Positions 8,924 through 19,300 of a stretch of DNA of 64,000 nucleotides are shown here, piece after piece; the first letter of the stretch is position 1; each line of letters opens with the position of its first letter. The stretch is from contig JAZOPZ010000022.1 in the NCBI GenBank assembly GCA_045655805.1, positions 1 to 64,000 of the forward strand. The letters are read 5' to 3'. The DNA is from UBA11475 sp045655805 (lineage in GTDB: Bacteria; Bacillota; Clostridia; Christensenellales; Borkfalkiaceae). Under the pieces are notes generated by a model. It did no database searches. It was given only the letters and a program-made list of their open reading frames with translations, and was not told the DNA's origin. The translations under genes were made by a program, and so were the position numbers.

Positions 8924-9922
8924 ATGATTAAAAAATATCAAGTATTTGTTAGTTCTACATATGAAGACCTTAAAGAAGAAAGGAAAAAAGTTCAGGAAGT
9001 TTTACTAATGGGAGAGTGTATTCCCATTGGAATGGAGGCTTTTGTTGCTGATAATGATGAGCAATTTAACATTATAAAGAAGAAAATCGATTTATGCGAT
9101 TACTACATTTTAATTATTGGCAATCGTTATGGATCTATTAACCCTGAAACACAATTAAGTTATACTGAAATGGAATATAACTATGCTATTGAAAAATCAC
9201 TTCCAGTTTTGGTTTTTGCATCTGAAAACACAAATAATGAATATGAAGAGTCAGACGAAAAACAAGAAAAACTAAGAGCGTTTAGAGAAAAAGCATTGAA
9301 ATCTAGAATGGCAAGCATGTGGAAAGATATTAATGATTTATCCTTGAAAGTAGTAAGCGCCATTTCAAATGCTAAGGAATCCATCGTACGACCAGGTTGG
9401 GTAAGGGGTGGTAAATATAATACAGAAGAGTTGTTAGAACAATTAAATACTCAGAGAGTAGAAAACGCCAATTTAAAGAATGTTCAAAAAGATTTGCATC
9501 AAAAAATCCAAGACTTAACATTAAATGATGAAGAGGAAAAATTTTGGGATAAACTAATTACGATTCCGTATACTGCAAAAAAGGAAGTAGTTGAAGAAAT
9601 AGGGAAGCATAAAAAGAAGAAAATTTCCTATGTGAACGAAACAAAATATTTTTGTAAAGCGTGGTATGAAATTTATCAATATGTTATTCCCTTTTTTTAT
9701 CATGAAGACTATTCAAGTTCGCTCAAGGAAAAGATTAAAAGTTTGATAGGAGAACCTGATATTTGGTTAAATGATAGCGAGGTGTTAAAAATAAAGCATC
9801 AAATGTTTGCATTAAAATATATAAGCTTAAGGATAGATACATATTCTTATACGCAACCCGAAAAAATGCAAATTACCAAAAAAGGATTAACCGCATTAAA
9901 TAAGATTTTATTAACAAAATAG
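8924..9922 (+). CDS. DUF4062 domain protein
   Basis: Residues 5-130 show the DUF4062 signature: VFVSSTYEDLKEERKKV at the start, a central IDLCDYYILIIGNRYGS and SYTEMEYNYA. This is a Rossmann-like domain related to TIR-type folds and common in defence loci. The C-terminal part is charged and helical with a probable coiled coil near residues 165-205. It is inserted between drmD and the adenine methylase, with gaps of 11 bases on both sides and its own good RBS, so it is translated with the DISARM genes. A sensing or effector role is plausible, but the activity of this family is not settled. Confidence 0.8.
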   Translation: MIKKYQVFVSSTYEDLKEERKKVQEVLLMGECIPIGMEAFVADNDEQFNIIKKKIDLCDYYILIIGNRYGSINPETQLSYTEMEYNYAIEKSLPVLVFASENTNNEYEESDEKQEKLRAFREKALKSRMASMWKDINDLSLKVVSAISNAKESIVRPGWVRGGKYNTEELLEQLNTQRVENANLKNVQKDLHQKIQDLTLNDEEEKFWDKLITIPYTAKKEVVEEIGKHKKKKISYVNETKYFCKAWYEIYQYVIPFFYHEDYSSSLKEKIKSLIGEPDIWLNDSEVLKIKHQMFALKYISLRIDTYSYTQPEKMQITKKGLTALNKILLTK

Positions 9923-9933
9923 GGAGATGAAAA

Positions 9934-11523
9934 ATGCAGAAGAAGGGTAAGTTGGAGTTGACGTGGGTTGGCAAGTATGATGAAAAAGAAATAGAGCCGA
10001 GAATTTTGGTTGAGGATAAGAGTAAATCTTATGGTGACTCCGACAGCGAAAATATGCTGATTCACGGGGATAATTTGATTGCTTTAAAAGCCCTTGAACA
10101 AGATTATGCAGGTAGAATTAAGTGCATTTATATCGACCCTCCTTATAATACTGGGGCTCGTATAGATGCAGATGGAAAAGAAGTTGGGTATGATGATGGA
10201 TTAGAGCATAGTGAATGGCTTTCTATGATGCATGAAAGAATTACATTGCTTTATAATTTACTGGCAGAAAATGGTTCCATTTGGATTAGTATAGATGAAA
10301 AAGAAAGTCATTATTTAAAGGTAATATGTGATGAGATTTTTGGTAGAAATAATTATATTATACAGGTTACTATTAAAAGAGGTTCGGTTAGTGGGCATAA
10401 AGCAATAAACCCGACGCCCGTACAAATATGTGACTTATTATTGGTATATGCTAAAGACAAGGATAAATGGGAATATAAGCCTGTTTATAGAAAAAGAGAT
10501 TATGATAAAGCGTATAATTTATTTATCAAAAATATAGACGATGATTTTCATTCATGGGAAATAATTTCATTGAAAGAAGCGATGAAAGAGATGGGGCTTT
10601 CTGTTGATGAGATGATAAGTAAATATCCTGGTCAAGTTGTTAGATTTGCGCAGCCTGATTATAAAGCAGTAGGTCAGGAAACAAGAAATTTAATTGATGA
10701 GTCAAAGAAAAATCCATTAAACTTTTATTTGCAAAAACGAGAAGGCCATCCTGATATCTATATACAAAACGGAAACAGATTGTTGTTTTACAAAGATAAA
10801 CTTAAGGTGATTGATGGCAAGACGGTAACGGCAGAATTGGTTACGAATTTGTGGGATGACATGAATTATCAAGGCATTGCAAATGAGGGAGGCGTTACAT
10901 TCCAAAAAGGGAAAAAGCCCGAGGCACAAATAAAAAGGATATTTGAAATGTCCACAGTAGAGGGCGATTTAATATTAGATTCTTTTTTAGGTTCGGGTAC
11001 AACTATTGCTGTCGCTCAAAAAATGAATAGAAGATGGATTGGTATCGAGATGGCTCCTCATTGTTATTCACATTGCAAAAAAAGAATTGATAGCGTTGTT
11101 GATGGGGAAAAGAGTGGTATTAGCAAGGCCGTGAATTGGCAAGGTGGTGGTGGATATAAATTCTATGAGCTTGCGCCGAGTTTGCTTGTTCCTAACCCTA
11201 AACTGCCGACAATTAAACAAATTAACCCCGAATATACTTTTGAAATGATGTGTGAAGCGATTTGTAAGTTGGAAGGATTTAAGTATAAGCCAGATGGTAA
11301 ATTCCACGGAAAATCGAGCGAACAAAGATTTATTCATATAACCAAAGAGTTTGTGAATGGTGAATATATCAACAGTTTACTTACGAATTTAGGTGAAGGG
11401 CAATCTTTACTTATATATGGAATGAAAATACAGTCAGGATTAAGACTCCCTGATAATATTATTGTGAAGAAAATCCCTAAAGATTTGTTGGATAAATGCA
11501 CGTTTGAAAGCGAGGTAAGATAA
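9934..11523 (+). CDS. drmMI: Site-specific adenine-N6 DNA methyltransferase, DISARM DrmMI / type III Mod-like
   Basis: A beta-class amino-methyltransferase. The catalytic motif IV is DPPYNTG (about residues 67-73) and comes before the SAM-binding motif I (LDSFLGSGTT near 351), the order typical of type III Mod subunits. A target-recognition region lies between them. The C-terminal part (about 430-529) is less conserved. Its stop overlaps the start of the Res-like gene by one base, so the two are translationally coupled. In class 1 DISARM this is DrmMI; in type III restriction it would be Mod. The local order fits both, and both readings may be true. Confidence 0.88.
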   Translation: MQKKGKLELTWVGKYDEKEIEPRILVEDKSKSYGDSDSENMLIHGDNLIALKALEQDYAGRIKCIYIDPPYNTGARIDADGKEVGYDDGLEHSEWLSMMHERITLLYNLLAENGSIWISIDEKESHYLKVICDEIFGRNNYIIQVTIKRGSVSGHKAINPTPVQICDLLLVYAKDKDKWEYKPVYRKRDYDKAYNLFIKNIDDDFHSWEIISLKEAMKEMGLSVDEMISKYPGQVVRFAQPDYKAVGQETRNLIDESKKNPLNFYLQKREGHPDIYIQNGNRLLFYKDKLKVIDGKTVTAELVTNLWDDMNYQGIANEGGVTFQKGKKPEAQIKRIFEMSTVEGDLILDSFLGSGTTIAVAQKMNRRWIGIEMAPHCYSHCKKRIDSVVDGEKSGISKAVNWQGGGGYKFYELAPSLLVPNPKLPTIKQINPEYTFEMMCEAICKLEGFKYKPDGKFHGKSSEQRFIHITKEFVNGEYINSLLTNLGEGQSLLIYGMKIQSGLRLPDNIIVKKIPKDLLDKCTFESEVR

Positions 11524-14189
11524 TGGAAAATATTGTAAATCAAATTGGATATGCAATGAGTTTAAGAACGCCACAAAAAGAGGCGCTTCAGTATCTTGAT
11601 GCAATTTCTTCAAACTGCGATTATAAACGTAATACTCTTGCAGAAGTAGAGGCGGTTGCAACGGCGAATTGTGAGGACAAGTATCCCATCAAAATTGACG
11701 ACGATTTTAAGTTCCCGTCTTTCTGCTTTGATATGGCAACGGGTATTGGCAAAACACGTTTGATGGGCGCGTCAATCTATTATTTGTATAAAACCAAGGG
11801 ATACAAACATTTCTTTATTCTCGCACCTGGTAATACCATTTACGATAAATTGCGCAAAGAATCAAATCCTGCGCATCCAAAGTACATATTCAAAGGATTA
11901 GAGGCAGAAATGGGTCGTCCGAAAGTATATGACGGCGAAAACTATACCAAGTATCCCGTAAGATACGTACAAGGTGAAATTGAGATTGAAAAGACTTCTG
12001 AAATTCAGATTTTCATTTTCAATATCGGTAAAATTTTCAATAGCAAAACGGATACGACCTTTAAGTTCCATAAGTATCAAGAAACGTTGGGTTCGTCGTT
12101 TGCAGACGTTCTTGCGAAGTTTGATGACCTTGTTATTTGCATGGATGAAGCGCACCGTTATTATGCGCCTGCGTCTATGAAGGCGATTAGTTACTTAAAG
12201 CCTATTTTAGGGTTGGAGTTTACTGCAACACCAAAGTCGCATAAGAACGTTATTTACAGTTATGATTTGGCAAAAGGTGCAGGAAAGTTCTTAAAAATCC
12301 CTGTTGTTATGGGTAGAACGAATACTGGTGGATACAGCGCGGAAGACATTGAAGAGATGAAAATCCGTGATGGTCTTACTTTGCACGAAAATCGCAAAAA
12401 GGTAGTTTATCAATATTGCTTGGATAACAATGTGCCTTACGTTAAGCCGATTGTGTTAATCGCTTGTAAAGATACGGAACACGCAAAGAAAATTCGTGCG
12501 CTTATTGATAGCGATGATTTTAACAACGGTAGATATCGTGGTAAGGTTATTGAAATTCACTCGAACATGAAAGGGGAAGAAACTGAAGATAACATTCGTA
12601 AACTCCTTTCTATTGAAAGTGCGCAAAACCCCGTTGAAATCGTATTGCACGTTTATAAATTAAAAGAAGGCTGGGACGTAAACAACTTGTTTACGATTAT
12701 TCCGCTTAATGCTGCAAAGAGTGATATTTTAGCTCTTCAAACGATAGGGCGTGGACTTCGTTTGCCATTTGGTGCAATTACTGGCAACGAAGCGATTGAT
12801 ACGCTTGATATCGTTGCGCACGACCATTATCGTGAAATTGTTGAAGATATCAAAAATAGCGACACGTTTAGATATCGTGATTTAGATGCTAATGGCGTAG
12901 AACCTACCAAGATGGTAGAAATATCTAGCGGTATAGGAGATGGACAACTTTCGCTGTTAGATGACATTTTCGTTAGCGTTGGCGTTAAAACCTTTGACGC
13001 TATTAGTGACGTTAAAACGCAAGACAAAATGTATGAAGAATACATGAAGTCTTTTGGTAAGACCGCAAAGCCTGAAAAGAAAGAGTCTAATCAATATTCT
13101 TTCTTTGACCTCATGGCAGAACAAGAAGCAAAGGAAAAAGGGGAAGAGTCTACCGAAACGGTTATTGCCGTTGTGGAAAACACGCCTACTGGAATGAAAA
13201 AGGTTCAACCTATGAAAAAGGAAGATTTTGTTGCGGCTATTACAGAACTTAGTAAAAAAGCAATATCCGTTCCTAAAATTTTGGTTCAACCAAGTTCTAC
13301 GGTAACGTTAAAGCCGTTCACGGTAAAGAGAACTATTCCTGACTTTGAAATTGCAGCATCAAAAATTGAAAGATATAATGCGGTTAACGCTGAAATGTTA
13401 GAGGCGTTTGATGCTGAAATTTTAGCAGTAGATGATGCTCTTAATACGCTTGCATGTATATTACTTGACTGTGATGCGTTAAGTGAAATTTCGGTTGATG
13501 AAGATGCTGATTATATTTTAGACGTTGTTCAACAATATCTTGCGCAAATTGAGGGCAGTGATGAAGATAAGAACAAAATCGTACGCCGTTATGCAAAACT
13601 AATCATAGAAGATATAGTTAAGCAAATTCACGCTAATATGGATAGGAAGACTTTCTACACGCACGTTATTCAAAAGGATTTGATCGTATTTAGAAAAGCG
13701 GTTAAAAACGTTAGAGCGGACGGCGGTGAAGTTAATTTCCGCAAATCGATTGCCAATAAGAGTGAAATTAAAAAATACGTATTTAACGGATATAAAAAAT
13801 CGTATTATAACACCAACGCTTTTGACAGTGATACCGAAAGATTATTCTCGGTTGTGTTGGAAGATGATGCAGACGTTATGCGCTGGATAAAGCCACCGCT
13901 TAATCAACTTGGTTTATTCTGGCAAGCAGGACAACAATATAACCCAGACTTTTTAGTGGAAACTTCTACGACTAAATATATGGTTGAAGTAAAGGCTAAA
14001 AATGAAGTTAAAAACCCTGACGTTATCGGTAAAGCAAAAGAAGGCATTAAGTGGTGCAAGTATGCGACCATGGTAGATTTTGACAAGAAACCTTGGGAAT
14101 ATAAACTTATTACGGATGATGTAATTGCCGTAGGAAATTCGTTAAAATATATTTTAGGACTTAGTGAAAACATAGAAACGGAGGAATAA
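11523..14189 (+). CDS. DEAD/DEAH helicase with C-terminal PD-(D/E)xK nuclease, type III Res-like
   Basis: An 888-residue SF2 helicase. Walker A is ATGIGKT near residue 75, DEAH is CMDEAHRYY near 208, and LEFTATP and QTIGRGLRLP follow. At the C-terminus PDFLV (near 808) is followed by EVKAK near 823, which matches the PD-(D/E)xK nuclease core. This is the layout of type III restriction Res subunits, the ATP-dependent part that cuts DNA. It is fused by a one-base overlap to the adenine methylase and lies one base before drmA. It is not part of the standard five-gene class 1 DISARM set, so it is either an accessory nuclease or half of an embedded type III system. Confidence 0.85.
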   Translation: MENIVNQIGYAMSLRTPQKEALQYLDAISSNCDYKRNTLAEVEAVATANCEDKYPIKIDDDFKFPSFCFDMATGIGKTRLMGASIYYLYKTKGYKHFFILAPGNTIYDKLRKESNPAHPKYIFKGLEAEMGRPKVYDGENYTKYPVRYVQGEIEIEKTSEIQIFIFNIGKIFNSKTDTTFKFHKYQETLGSSFADVLAKFDDLVICMDEAHRYYAPASMKAISYLKPILGLEFTATPKSHKNVIYSYDLAKGAGKFLKIPVVMGRTNTGGYSAEDIEEMKIRDGLTLHENRKKVVYQYCLDNNVPYVKPIVLIACKDTEHAKKIRALIDSDDFNNGRYRGKVIEIHSNMKGEETEDNIRKLLSIESAQNPVEIVLHVYKLKEGWDVNNLFTIIPLNAAKSDILALQTIGRGLRLPFGAITGNEAIDTLDIVAHDHYREIVEDIKNSDTFRYRDLDANGVEPTKMVEISSGIGDGQLSLLDDIFVSVGVKTFDAISDVKTQDKMYEEYMKSFGKTAKPEKKESNQYSFFDLMAEQEAKEKGEESTETVIAVVENTPTGMKKVQPMKKEDFVAAITELSKKAISVPKILVQPSSTVTLKPFTVKRTIPDFEIAASKIERYNAVNAEMLEAFDAEILAVDDALNTLACILLDCDALSEISVDEDADYILDVVQQYLAQIEGSDEDKNKIVRRYAKLIIEDIVKQIHANMDRKTFYTHVIQKDLIVFRKAVKNVRADGGEVNFRKSIANKSEIKKYVFNGYKKSYYNTNAFDSDTERLFSVVLEDDADVMRWIKPPLNQLGLFWQAGQQYNPDFLVETSTTKYMVEVKAKNEVKNPDVIGKAKEGIKWCKYATMVDFDKKPWEYKLITDDVIAVGNSLKYILGLSENIETEE

Positions 14190-14190
14190 G

Positions 14191-17100
14191 ATGGCTGAAG
14201 ATAAGAGCTTTTTAGAATCTGAAGTTAGACAAAAAATTATAGAGGCTTTAAGAAAAGACTTAGTTGGTCCATTAGAGGAAAACGAAGTGCTTGATGAAAG
14301 CCCTATGTTTGAATATTTGACAGGTATGCTATATCCACAAGTTCTTGCAGACTGTTTAGAAATGGAACTTGATGCAGACGTTGATAGAAGTGAACAGGAT
14401 TCTGATTATACGCCACAACCAGATGAAGATGATAACGAGCCTATGACTGCTACTAAATTTAAACAGCAGTCAACTATTGGCATGAGCTTTTATCTTAGAA
14501 AAGATACAAATAAAATCAAAGCCGTTGTTTCTTGGGGGGATTACATAAAGTCCACGGAAAAGTATACCAACGAAAAAGGTGAAGAAAAAACAAGACCATT
14601 ATATACCCGTCAAGCGATGAGTGAAACGGTAGAGGTTGATTTTAGTTCTTTTGGAAAGCACCAAGATTATCCGTTGCCTGTAGATTCTAACTTACATTTA
14701 TATGTAACAAAAATTGGTTTACAAAACGATTACATGTTGGTTACTATGCATTTAACTAACAAAAGACCAAAAGGTAATTCCGCATTAGAGTCTATTATTT
14801 TTCAGGCTCAAATCGAGGCTTTTAGTGAAGATAGAAAGGACTGTTTTGTAGCAGAAAATATTTGTCGTGATATATTAGCGCCAGATGAGTTTTACTATGC
14901 ACAACGTCCTATTTTTGGACGCGGTCGTGGTTGCGCTATGATGTGGGAAAGCGTTAATGAAAAGTATGCGTCAAAGGTGTATACTTCCTTTATCCCTGAA
15001 TATGAGTTCCCTGGAGTAAGAGCAACAATAGATGGGTTTGCTGATGACCATTTTTCTATGAGTTTTATGGCTCGTCCCAAACATAAAGAAGAAACGATTG
15101 CTCGTTTACGTGCATTAAGTGATGCATATGCAAGTTGGATTGAAAAAACTTTAGTTAACGACATGCGTATGGCTGATGCAGAGTTTAAAGCAAAGATAGG
15201 CGATAATGTTATAACAAAATGTAAACTAGCGTTAAAAAGAATTGTAGAAGGCATTAACCTTATTGAAAGTGATGATACCGCTTTTGAAGCATTTTGCTTT
15301 ATGAACAGTGCAATGTCTTTACAAAGAAGTATTAGTTCTTACTCAAAAAAGCATGGCAAGGGGATAGAATGTAATTTTGGTGATTTTGTTGATCCGAAAA
15401 GAAAGGAAAATCTTTTTTGTTGGCGTCCTTTCCAAATTGCGTTTGTATTAATGAATTTGAATGGAATTGTTAATCCGAATCATGCAGATAGAGAAATCGT
15501 AGATTTATTATATTTTCCTACGGGTGGTGGTAAAACCGAGGCATATCTTGGATTGATAGCATTTACCATTGCAAATAGAAGATTAAGAAATAATGAAGAT
15601 GGTGAATTTAATAGCGACGGTGGTGTAACAGCAATTTTGCGTTATACTTTACGCTTGCTTACCACTCAACAACGTGATAGACTCACTAAAATGGTTATTG
15701 CGGCAGAAATGGAAAGACAACGTCAATATCCACGCTATGGCAAAGAACCTATTAGTATAGGTTTTTGGGTAGGCGGTGGAGTTACGCCGAACACCATTGA
15801 TTCTTTACGAGATAACCCAGATTATCCAGAAGCGGGTAGAACTAATAGAAATTTGTTGTACAAACAATTGCTTACTTGTCCGTTTTGTGGAAAAGAGTTA
15901 CTTAAAGAAAATTATCATATTGATTTTGATAAAAAATCAGTAGAGATATATTGTGAAGATGAAAACTGCATTTTCCATAAATATAAAATGCCTAAGAGAA
16001 TGAGTATCCCTGTATATTTGGTTGATGAGGAAATTTATAATAAATGTCCTACTGTTATTTTGGCTACAGTTGATAAGTTTGCTAATTTACCGTGGAATCC
16101 GTCATCTAATGCTTTGTTTGGTAGAGTGGATAGAAAGTGTGAACGCGATGGATATATTGCAATGGGTGTGCCACACGAATCAAGACATAAGGCGACCGAT
16201 AGGTTGCCTGCGGCAAAGGTGGTTTCAGTAAAACCGTTTGCGCCCCCTGAACTTATCGTGCAAGATGAGTTGCATTTGATTACTGGCCCTCTTGGAACAA
16301 TATACGGTGCGTATGAAACCATAATACAAGATCTGTGTACTTATGAAGAAGACGGGCAGAAGATTTTACCAAAATATGTTGTGTCAACAGCAACTATAAA
16401 AAATGCTCACGAGCAAATTCGCTGTTTGTATGGAAGAAAGAAGTCTATGCAATTCCCTGCAAATGGTTTTGAAATTGGTGATAGTTTCTTCATTAAAGAG
16501 ATTTCAACTGAAGATAAGCCATTTAGAAAATACGTTGGAATAAGCGCAAGCGGGCAATCTATGAAGACCACTACGTTAAGGGCATATGCTATTGTTTTGC
16601 AAACGGTTGCAGAATTAATGCAAGAAGAAAAATATAAAGATGTAATTGACCCATATTATACACTAGTTGGATATTTTAACAGTATCAGAGAACTTGGTGG
16701 TACTGTTAGACTTTTGCAAGACGACATTCCAAAGAGAATTAATCGTTTAAAAAAGAAATATAACTTTAAGACTACTCGTTACTTAAATAAAAAGATTGAA
16801 ATTACTTCACGTATTGCTTCGAGTAAAATAACGGAAAAACTAAAAGAATTAGAGGTGACGAGTGATCAAAAAGGCGTTTCAGATACTGCAATAGCAACAA
16901 ATATGATTGCAGTAGGTATGGACGTTGATAGACTTGGATTGATGACGGTTATGGGACAACCTAAACAAAATTCCGAATATATTCAAGCAACAAGCCGTAT
17001 TGGACGTCAACATCCTGGTCTAGTGTTTACATTGTATAGCCCTTATAGGCCTAGAGATTTATCGCACTACGAGAACTTTGTGGGTTATCATAGCCAATTA

Positions 17101-17538
17101 TATAGATACGTAGAGGGAACTACCGCAACCCCGTTTTCAGCGAGAGCAAGGGATAGAGTTTTACATGCGCTTGTTATCGCTGCATTACGACTTGAGATGC
17201 CCGAATATGCAGAAAATCTTAAAGCAAACGATATTGGTGATTTAAGCACGGAGCAAAAAGAAAATATTGCTAATATAATTTTGGATAGACTGTCAATAGT
17301 TAATCCACAGGCAAGAGAAGATACTAAAGATGAAATAGAAAGGTTTTTGGGAGATTGGCAATGTATGGCTGCACAATCTAAGCCGTTAGTTTATTATGTG
17401 GGCAATAAATATCTCGAAAAGTACAATCGACTTATGAATTACTATAGTGAGGATTGTTCTAGAACGGAAAAAGGAACATTAAACTCAATGCGTGAAGTTG
17501 AAGCATCTGCAACTTTGTATTATTGGACGGAGGACTAA
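14191..17538 (+). CDS. drmA: DISARM DrmA helicase
   Basis: A 1115-residue helicase with a long N-terminal region, Walker A TGGGKTEA near residue 445, and QDELHLITGPLG near 691 as the DExH-type motif. ATNMIAVGMD and QATSRIGR near 931 form the C-terminal helicase motifs. A zinc-ribbon-like CPFC...CEDENC pair lies near 562-590 between the lobes. This combination, followed directly by a DUF1998 protein and a phospholipase D protein, is diagnostic for DISARM DrmA-DrmB-DrmC. DrmA with DrmB binds and translocates on DNA in characterised systems. It starts one base after the Res-like gene. Confidence 0.92.
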   Translation: MAEDKSFLESEVRQKIIEALRKDLVGPLEENEVLDESPMFEYLTGMLYPQVLADCLEMELDADVDRSEQDSDYTPQPDEDDNEPMTATKFKQQSTIGMSFYLRKDTNKIKAVVSWGDYIKSTEKYTNEKGEEKTRPLYTRQAMSETVEVDFSSFGKHQDYPLPVDSNLHLYVTKIGLQNDYMLVTMHLTNKRPKGNSALESIIFQAQIEAFSEDRKDCFVAENICRDILAPDEFYYAQRPIFGRGRGCAMMWESVNEKYASKVYTSFIPEYEFPGVRATIDGFADDHFSMSFMARPKHKEETIARLRALSDAYASWIEKTLVNDMRMADAEFKAKIGDNVITKCKLALKRIVEGINLIESDDTAFEAFCFMNSAMSLQRSISSYSKKHGKGIECNFGDFVDPKRKENLFCWRPFQIAFVLMNLNGIVNPNHADREIVDLLYFPTGGGKTEAYLGLIAFTIANRRLRNNEDGEFNSDGGVTAILRYTLRLLTTQQRDRLTKMVIAAEMERQRQYPRYGKEPISIGFWVGGGVTPNTIDSLRDNPDYPEAGRTNRNLLYKQLLTCPFCGKELLKENYHIDFDKKSVEIYCEDENCIFHKYKMPKRMSIPVYLVDEEIYNKCPTVILATVDKFANLPWNPSSNALFGRVDRKCERDGYIAMGVPHESRHKATDRLPAAKVVSVKPFAPPELIVQDELHLITGPLGTIYGAYETIIQDLCTYEEDGQKILPKYVVSTATIKNAHEQIRCLYGRKKSMQFPANGFEIGDSFFIKEISTEDKPFRKYVGISASGQSMKTTTLRAYAIVLQTVAELMQEEKYKDVIDPYYTLVGYFNSIRELGGTVRLLQDDIPKRINRLKKKYNFKTTRYLNKKIEITSRIASSKITEKLKELEVTSDQKGVSDTAIATNMIAVGMDVDRLGLMTVMGQPKQNSEYIQATSRIGRQHPGLVFTLYSPYRPRDLSHYENFVGYHSQLYRYVEGTTATPFSARARDRVLHALVIAALRLEMPEYAENLKANDIGDLSTEQKENIANIILDRLSIVNPQAREDTKDEIERFLGDWQCMAAQSKPLVYYVGNKYLEKYNRLMNYYSEDCSRTEKGTLNSMREVEASATLYYWTED

Positions 17539-17542
17539 TATA

Positions 17543-19300
17543 ATGGCATACTTTGATAAAAACAAAATAGGCGAAGTAAGACCAAATCAATTGATTACAA
17601 CATTTGGTCCAGGTGCAATAATTGATGCCGTCAAGGATTCCGTTACCGTGCTTGATACAAATTATTGGACAGAAAAAGGCAAAAAGATAATTGATGGTAG
17701 ATTGGCTTCTTATTTAGGTGTTTCATATTTTTATATGCCTCAAACGTCAAAAAGTGGAGATTTACCAGTCGTTTCCTTTCCGAATTATCATGTTTGTTCT
17801 GACCCTAAATGTGGTAGATTGTTTGATATTAGAGAAAACTTTGACGAAGAAAGATATAAGATTTTTGGACCAACATGTCCAGTTTGTCATAAAATTGCGT
17901 ATCCATCAAGATTTATCGTAATGTGCGAAAAAGGACATATGGATGATTTCCCTTGGGATTGGTGGGTACATAAAGGACAGCCAAAAGGTCATAAGAATTT
18001 CAGAATGTATTCTACAGGGTACACCTCAACGTTAGCGGATATGTGGGTGCAATGTTTAGATTGTGGAGAAAAACGTTCTTTAAGTGGTGCTATGCAGGAG
18101 GATGCGTTTGATGGTAAAAAATGCACGGGAAAACATCCTTTTAGACCAAATGTTAGACAAGAAGACTGTAAAAGCGCGGTAATACCATCACAACGTGGTG
18201 CATCAAACGTATATTTCCCAGTAATACGTAGTGCTATTTCAATTCCACCTTGGACAGATCCTTTATATAATTTGATTGATGAGCATCTTAGAACATTGGA
18301 ACAAATGATAGAGATGGGCGTTCCTGATGCAGAAACATTTATTTATAATAAATATTTCGCAGATAATTATACAAAAAATGACTTTGATAAAGCATTAGAG
18401 AAACGTCGTAAAAACATAAAAGAGTTTACGGAAATAAAATTGATGGAGTATTTAGCAATTACACATCATAATGATCCGTCGTATGCATCAAATAAAAAGC
18501 ATTTTAAGGCAGAGGAAGACGAATTGCCTAGTGGCTTAAAAAAGTATTTTTCTCGCGTAATTAAGATCACAAGATTACGTGATGTAATGGTTTTATTAGG
18601 TTTTACAAGAACCGCCGCACCTGATCCTGATGCTGAACAACAAGTGAATGTTGTTAAGTTAAATAGAGCACGAAATGAAGCATGGTTACCTGCGGTAGAA
18701 ATAAATGGAGAAGGCGTATTTATAGAGTTTAATAAAGATACATTAAAAGAGTGGAGTAAAATACCTTCCGTTAAAACCATTTCAAAGCAATACGAATTTT
18801 GTTATGAACAGTACTGCTTATCTAGAGGGTGGAATCAAAATGTAAAGAAGGATGCAGGCTATGTTCTAATGCATACCTTGGCGCATTTATTAATAAAAGA
18901 AATGTCTTTACAATCGGGATATTCATCATCCTCAATAAAAGAAAGGATTTACTTTGGGGAGAATATGTGTGGGGTACTTTTGTACACTGGAAGTTCTGAC
19001 AAAGAAGGTTCTCTTGGTGGGCTTGTTGAATTAGGTAACTATAACAAATTAATTCCATTGTTAAAAGGCGCTTTAGAAAATGCAATGACGTGTACTAATG
19101 ATCCAGAGTGCATGGAAACGATGCCAACTGTTGAAAAATCCAATGGTGCGGCATGTCATTCGTGTGCGATGATATCAGAAACAGCGTGTGAAAATGGTAA
19201 CAGATTGTTGGATAGAGCACTCGTAGTGCCGATTGGAGGAAGAGAAGAGCAATCATATTTCCGCGAACTTGTGAGGGATATATGCAATTTAGAAGTTTAA
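17543..19300 (+). CDS. drmB: DISARM DrmB (DUF1998 protein)
   Basis: DrmB is the DUF1998-containing partner of the DrmA helicase. Cysteine clusters near residues 84-125 (CSDPKCG, then CPVC and CEKGH) and near 515-550 (CTNDPEC, CHSC) suggest metal sites, the latter in the DUF1998 domain. I place the start at ATG 17543, where MAYFDKNKIGEVRPNQ begins and GGAGGA lies nine bases upstream. An in-frame ATG at 17492 would overlap drmA by 47 bases with no clear RBS. It lies four bases after drmA and overlaps drmC by 19 bases. Confidence 0.92.
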   Translation: MAYFDKNKIGEVRPNQLITTFGPGAIIDAVKDSVTVLDTNYWTEKGKKIIDGRLASYLGVSYFYMPQTSKSGDLPVVSFPNYHVCSDPKCGRLFDIRENFDEERYKIFGPTCPVCHKIAYPSRFIVMCEKGHMDDFPWDWWVHKGQPKGHKNFRMYSTGYTSTLADMWVQCLDCGEKRSLSGAMQEDAFDGKKCTGKHPFRPNVRQEDCKSAVIPSQRGASNVYFPVIRSAISIPPWTDPLYNLIDEHLRTLEQMIEMGVPDAETFIYNKYFADNYTKNDFDKALEKRRKNIKEFTEIKLMEYLAITHHNDPSYASNKKHFKAEEDELPSGLKKYFSRVIKITRLRDVMVLLGFTRTAAPDPDAEQQVNVVKLNRARNEAWLPAVEINGEGVFIEFNKDTLKEWSKIPSVKTISKQYEFCYEQYCLSRGWNQNVKKDAGYVLMHTLAHLLIKEMSLQSGYSSSSIKERIYFGENMCGVLLYTGSSDKEGSLGGLVELGNYNKLIPLLKGALENAMTCTNDPECMETMPTVEKSNGAACHSCAMISETACENGNRLLDRALVVPIGGREEQSYFRELVRDICNLEV

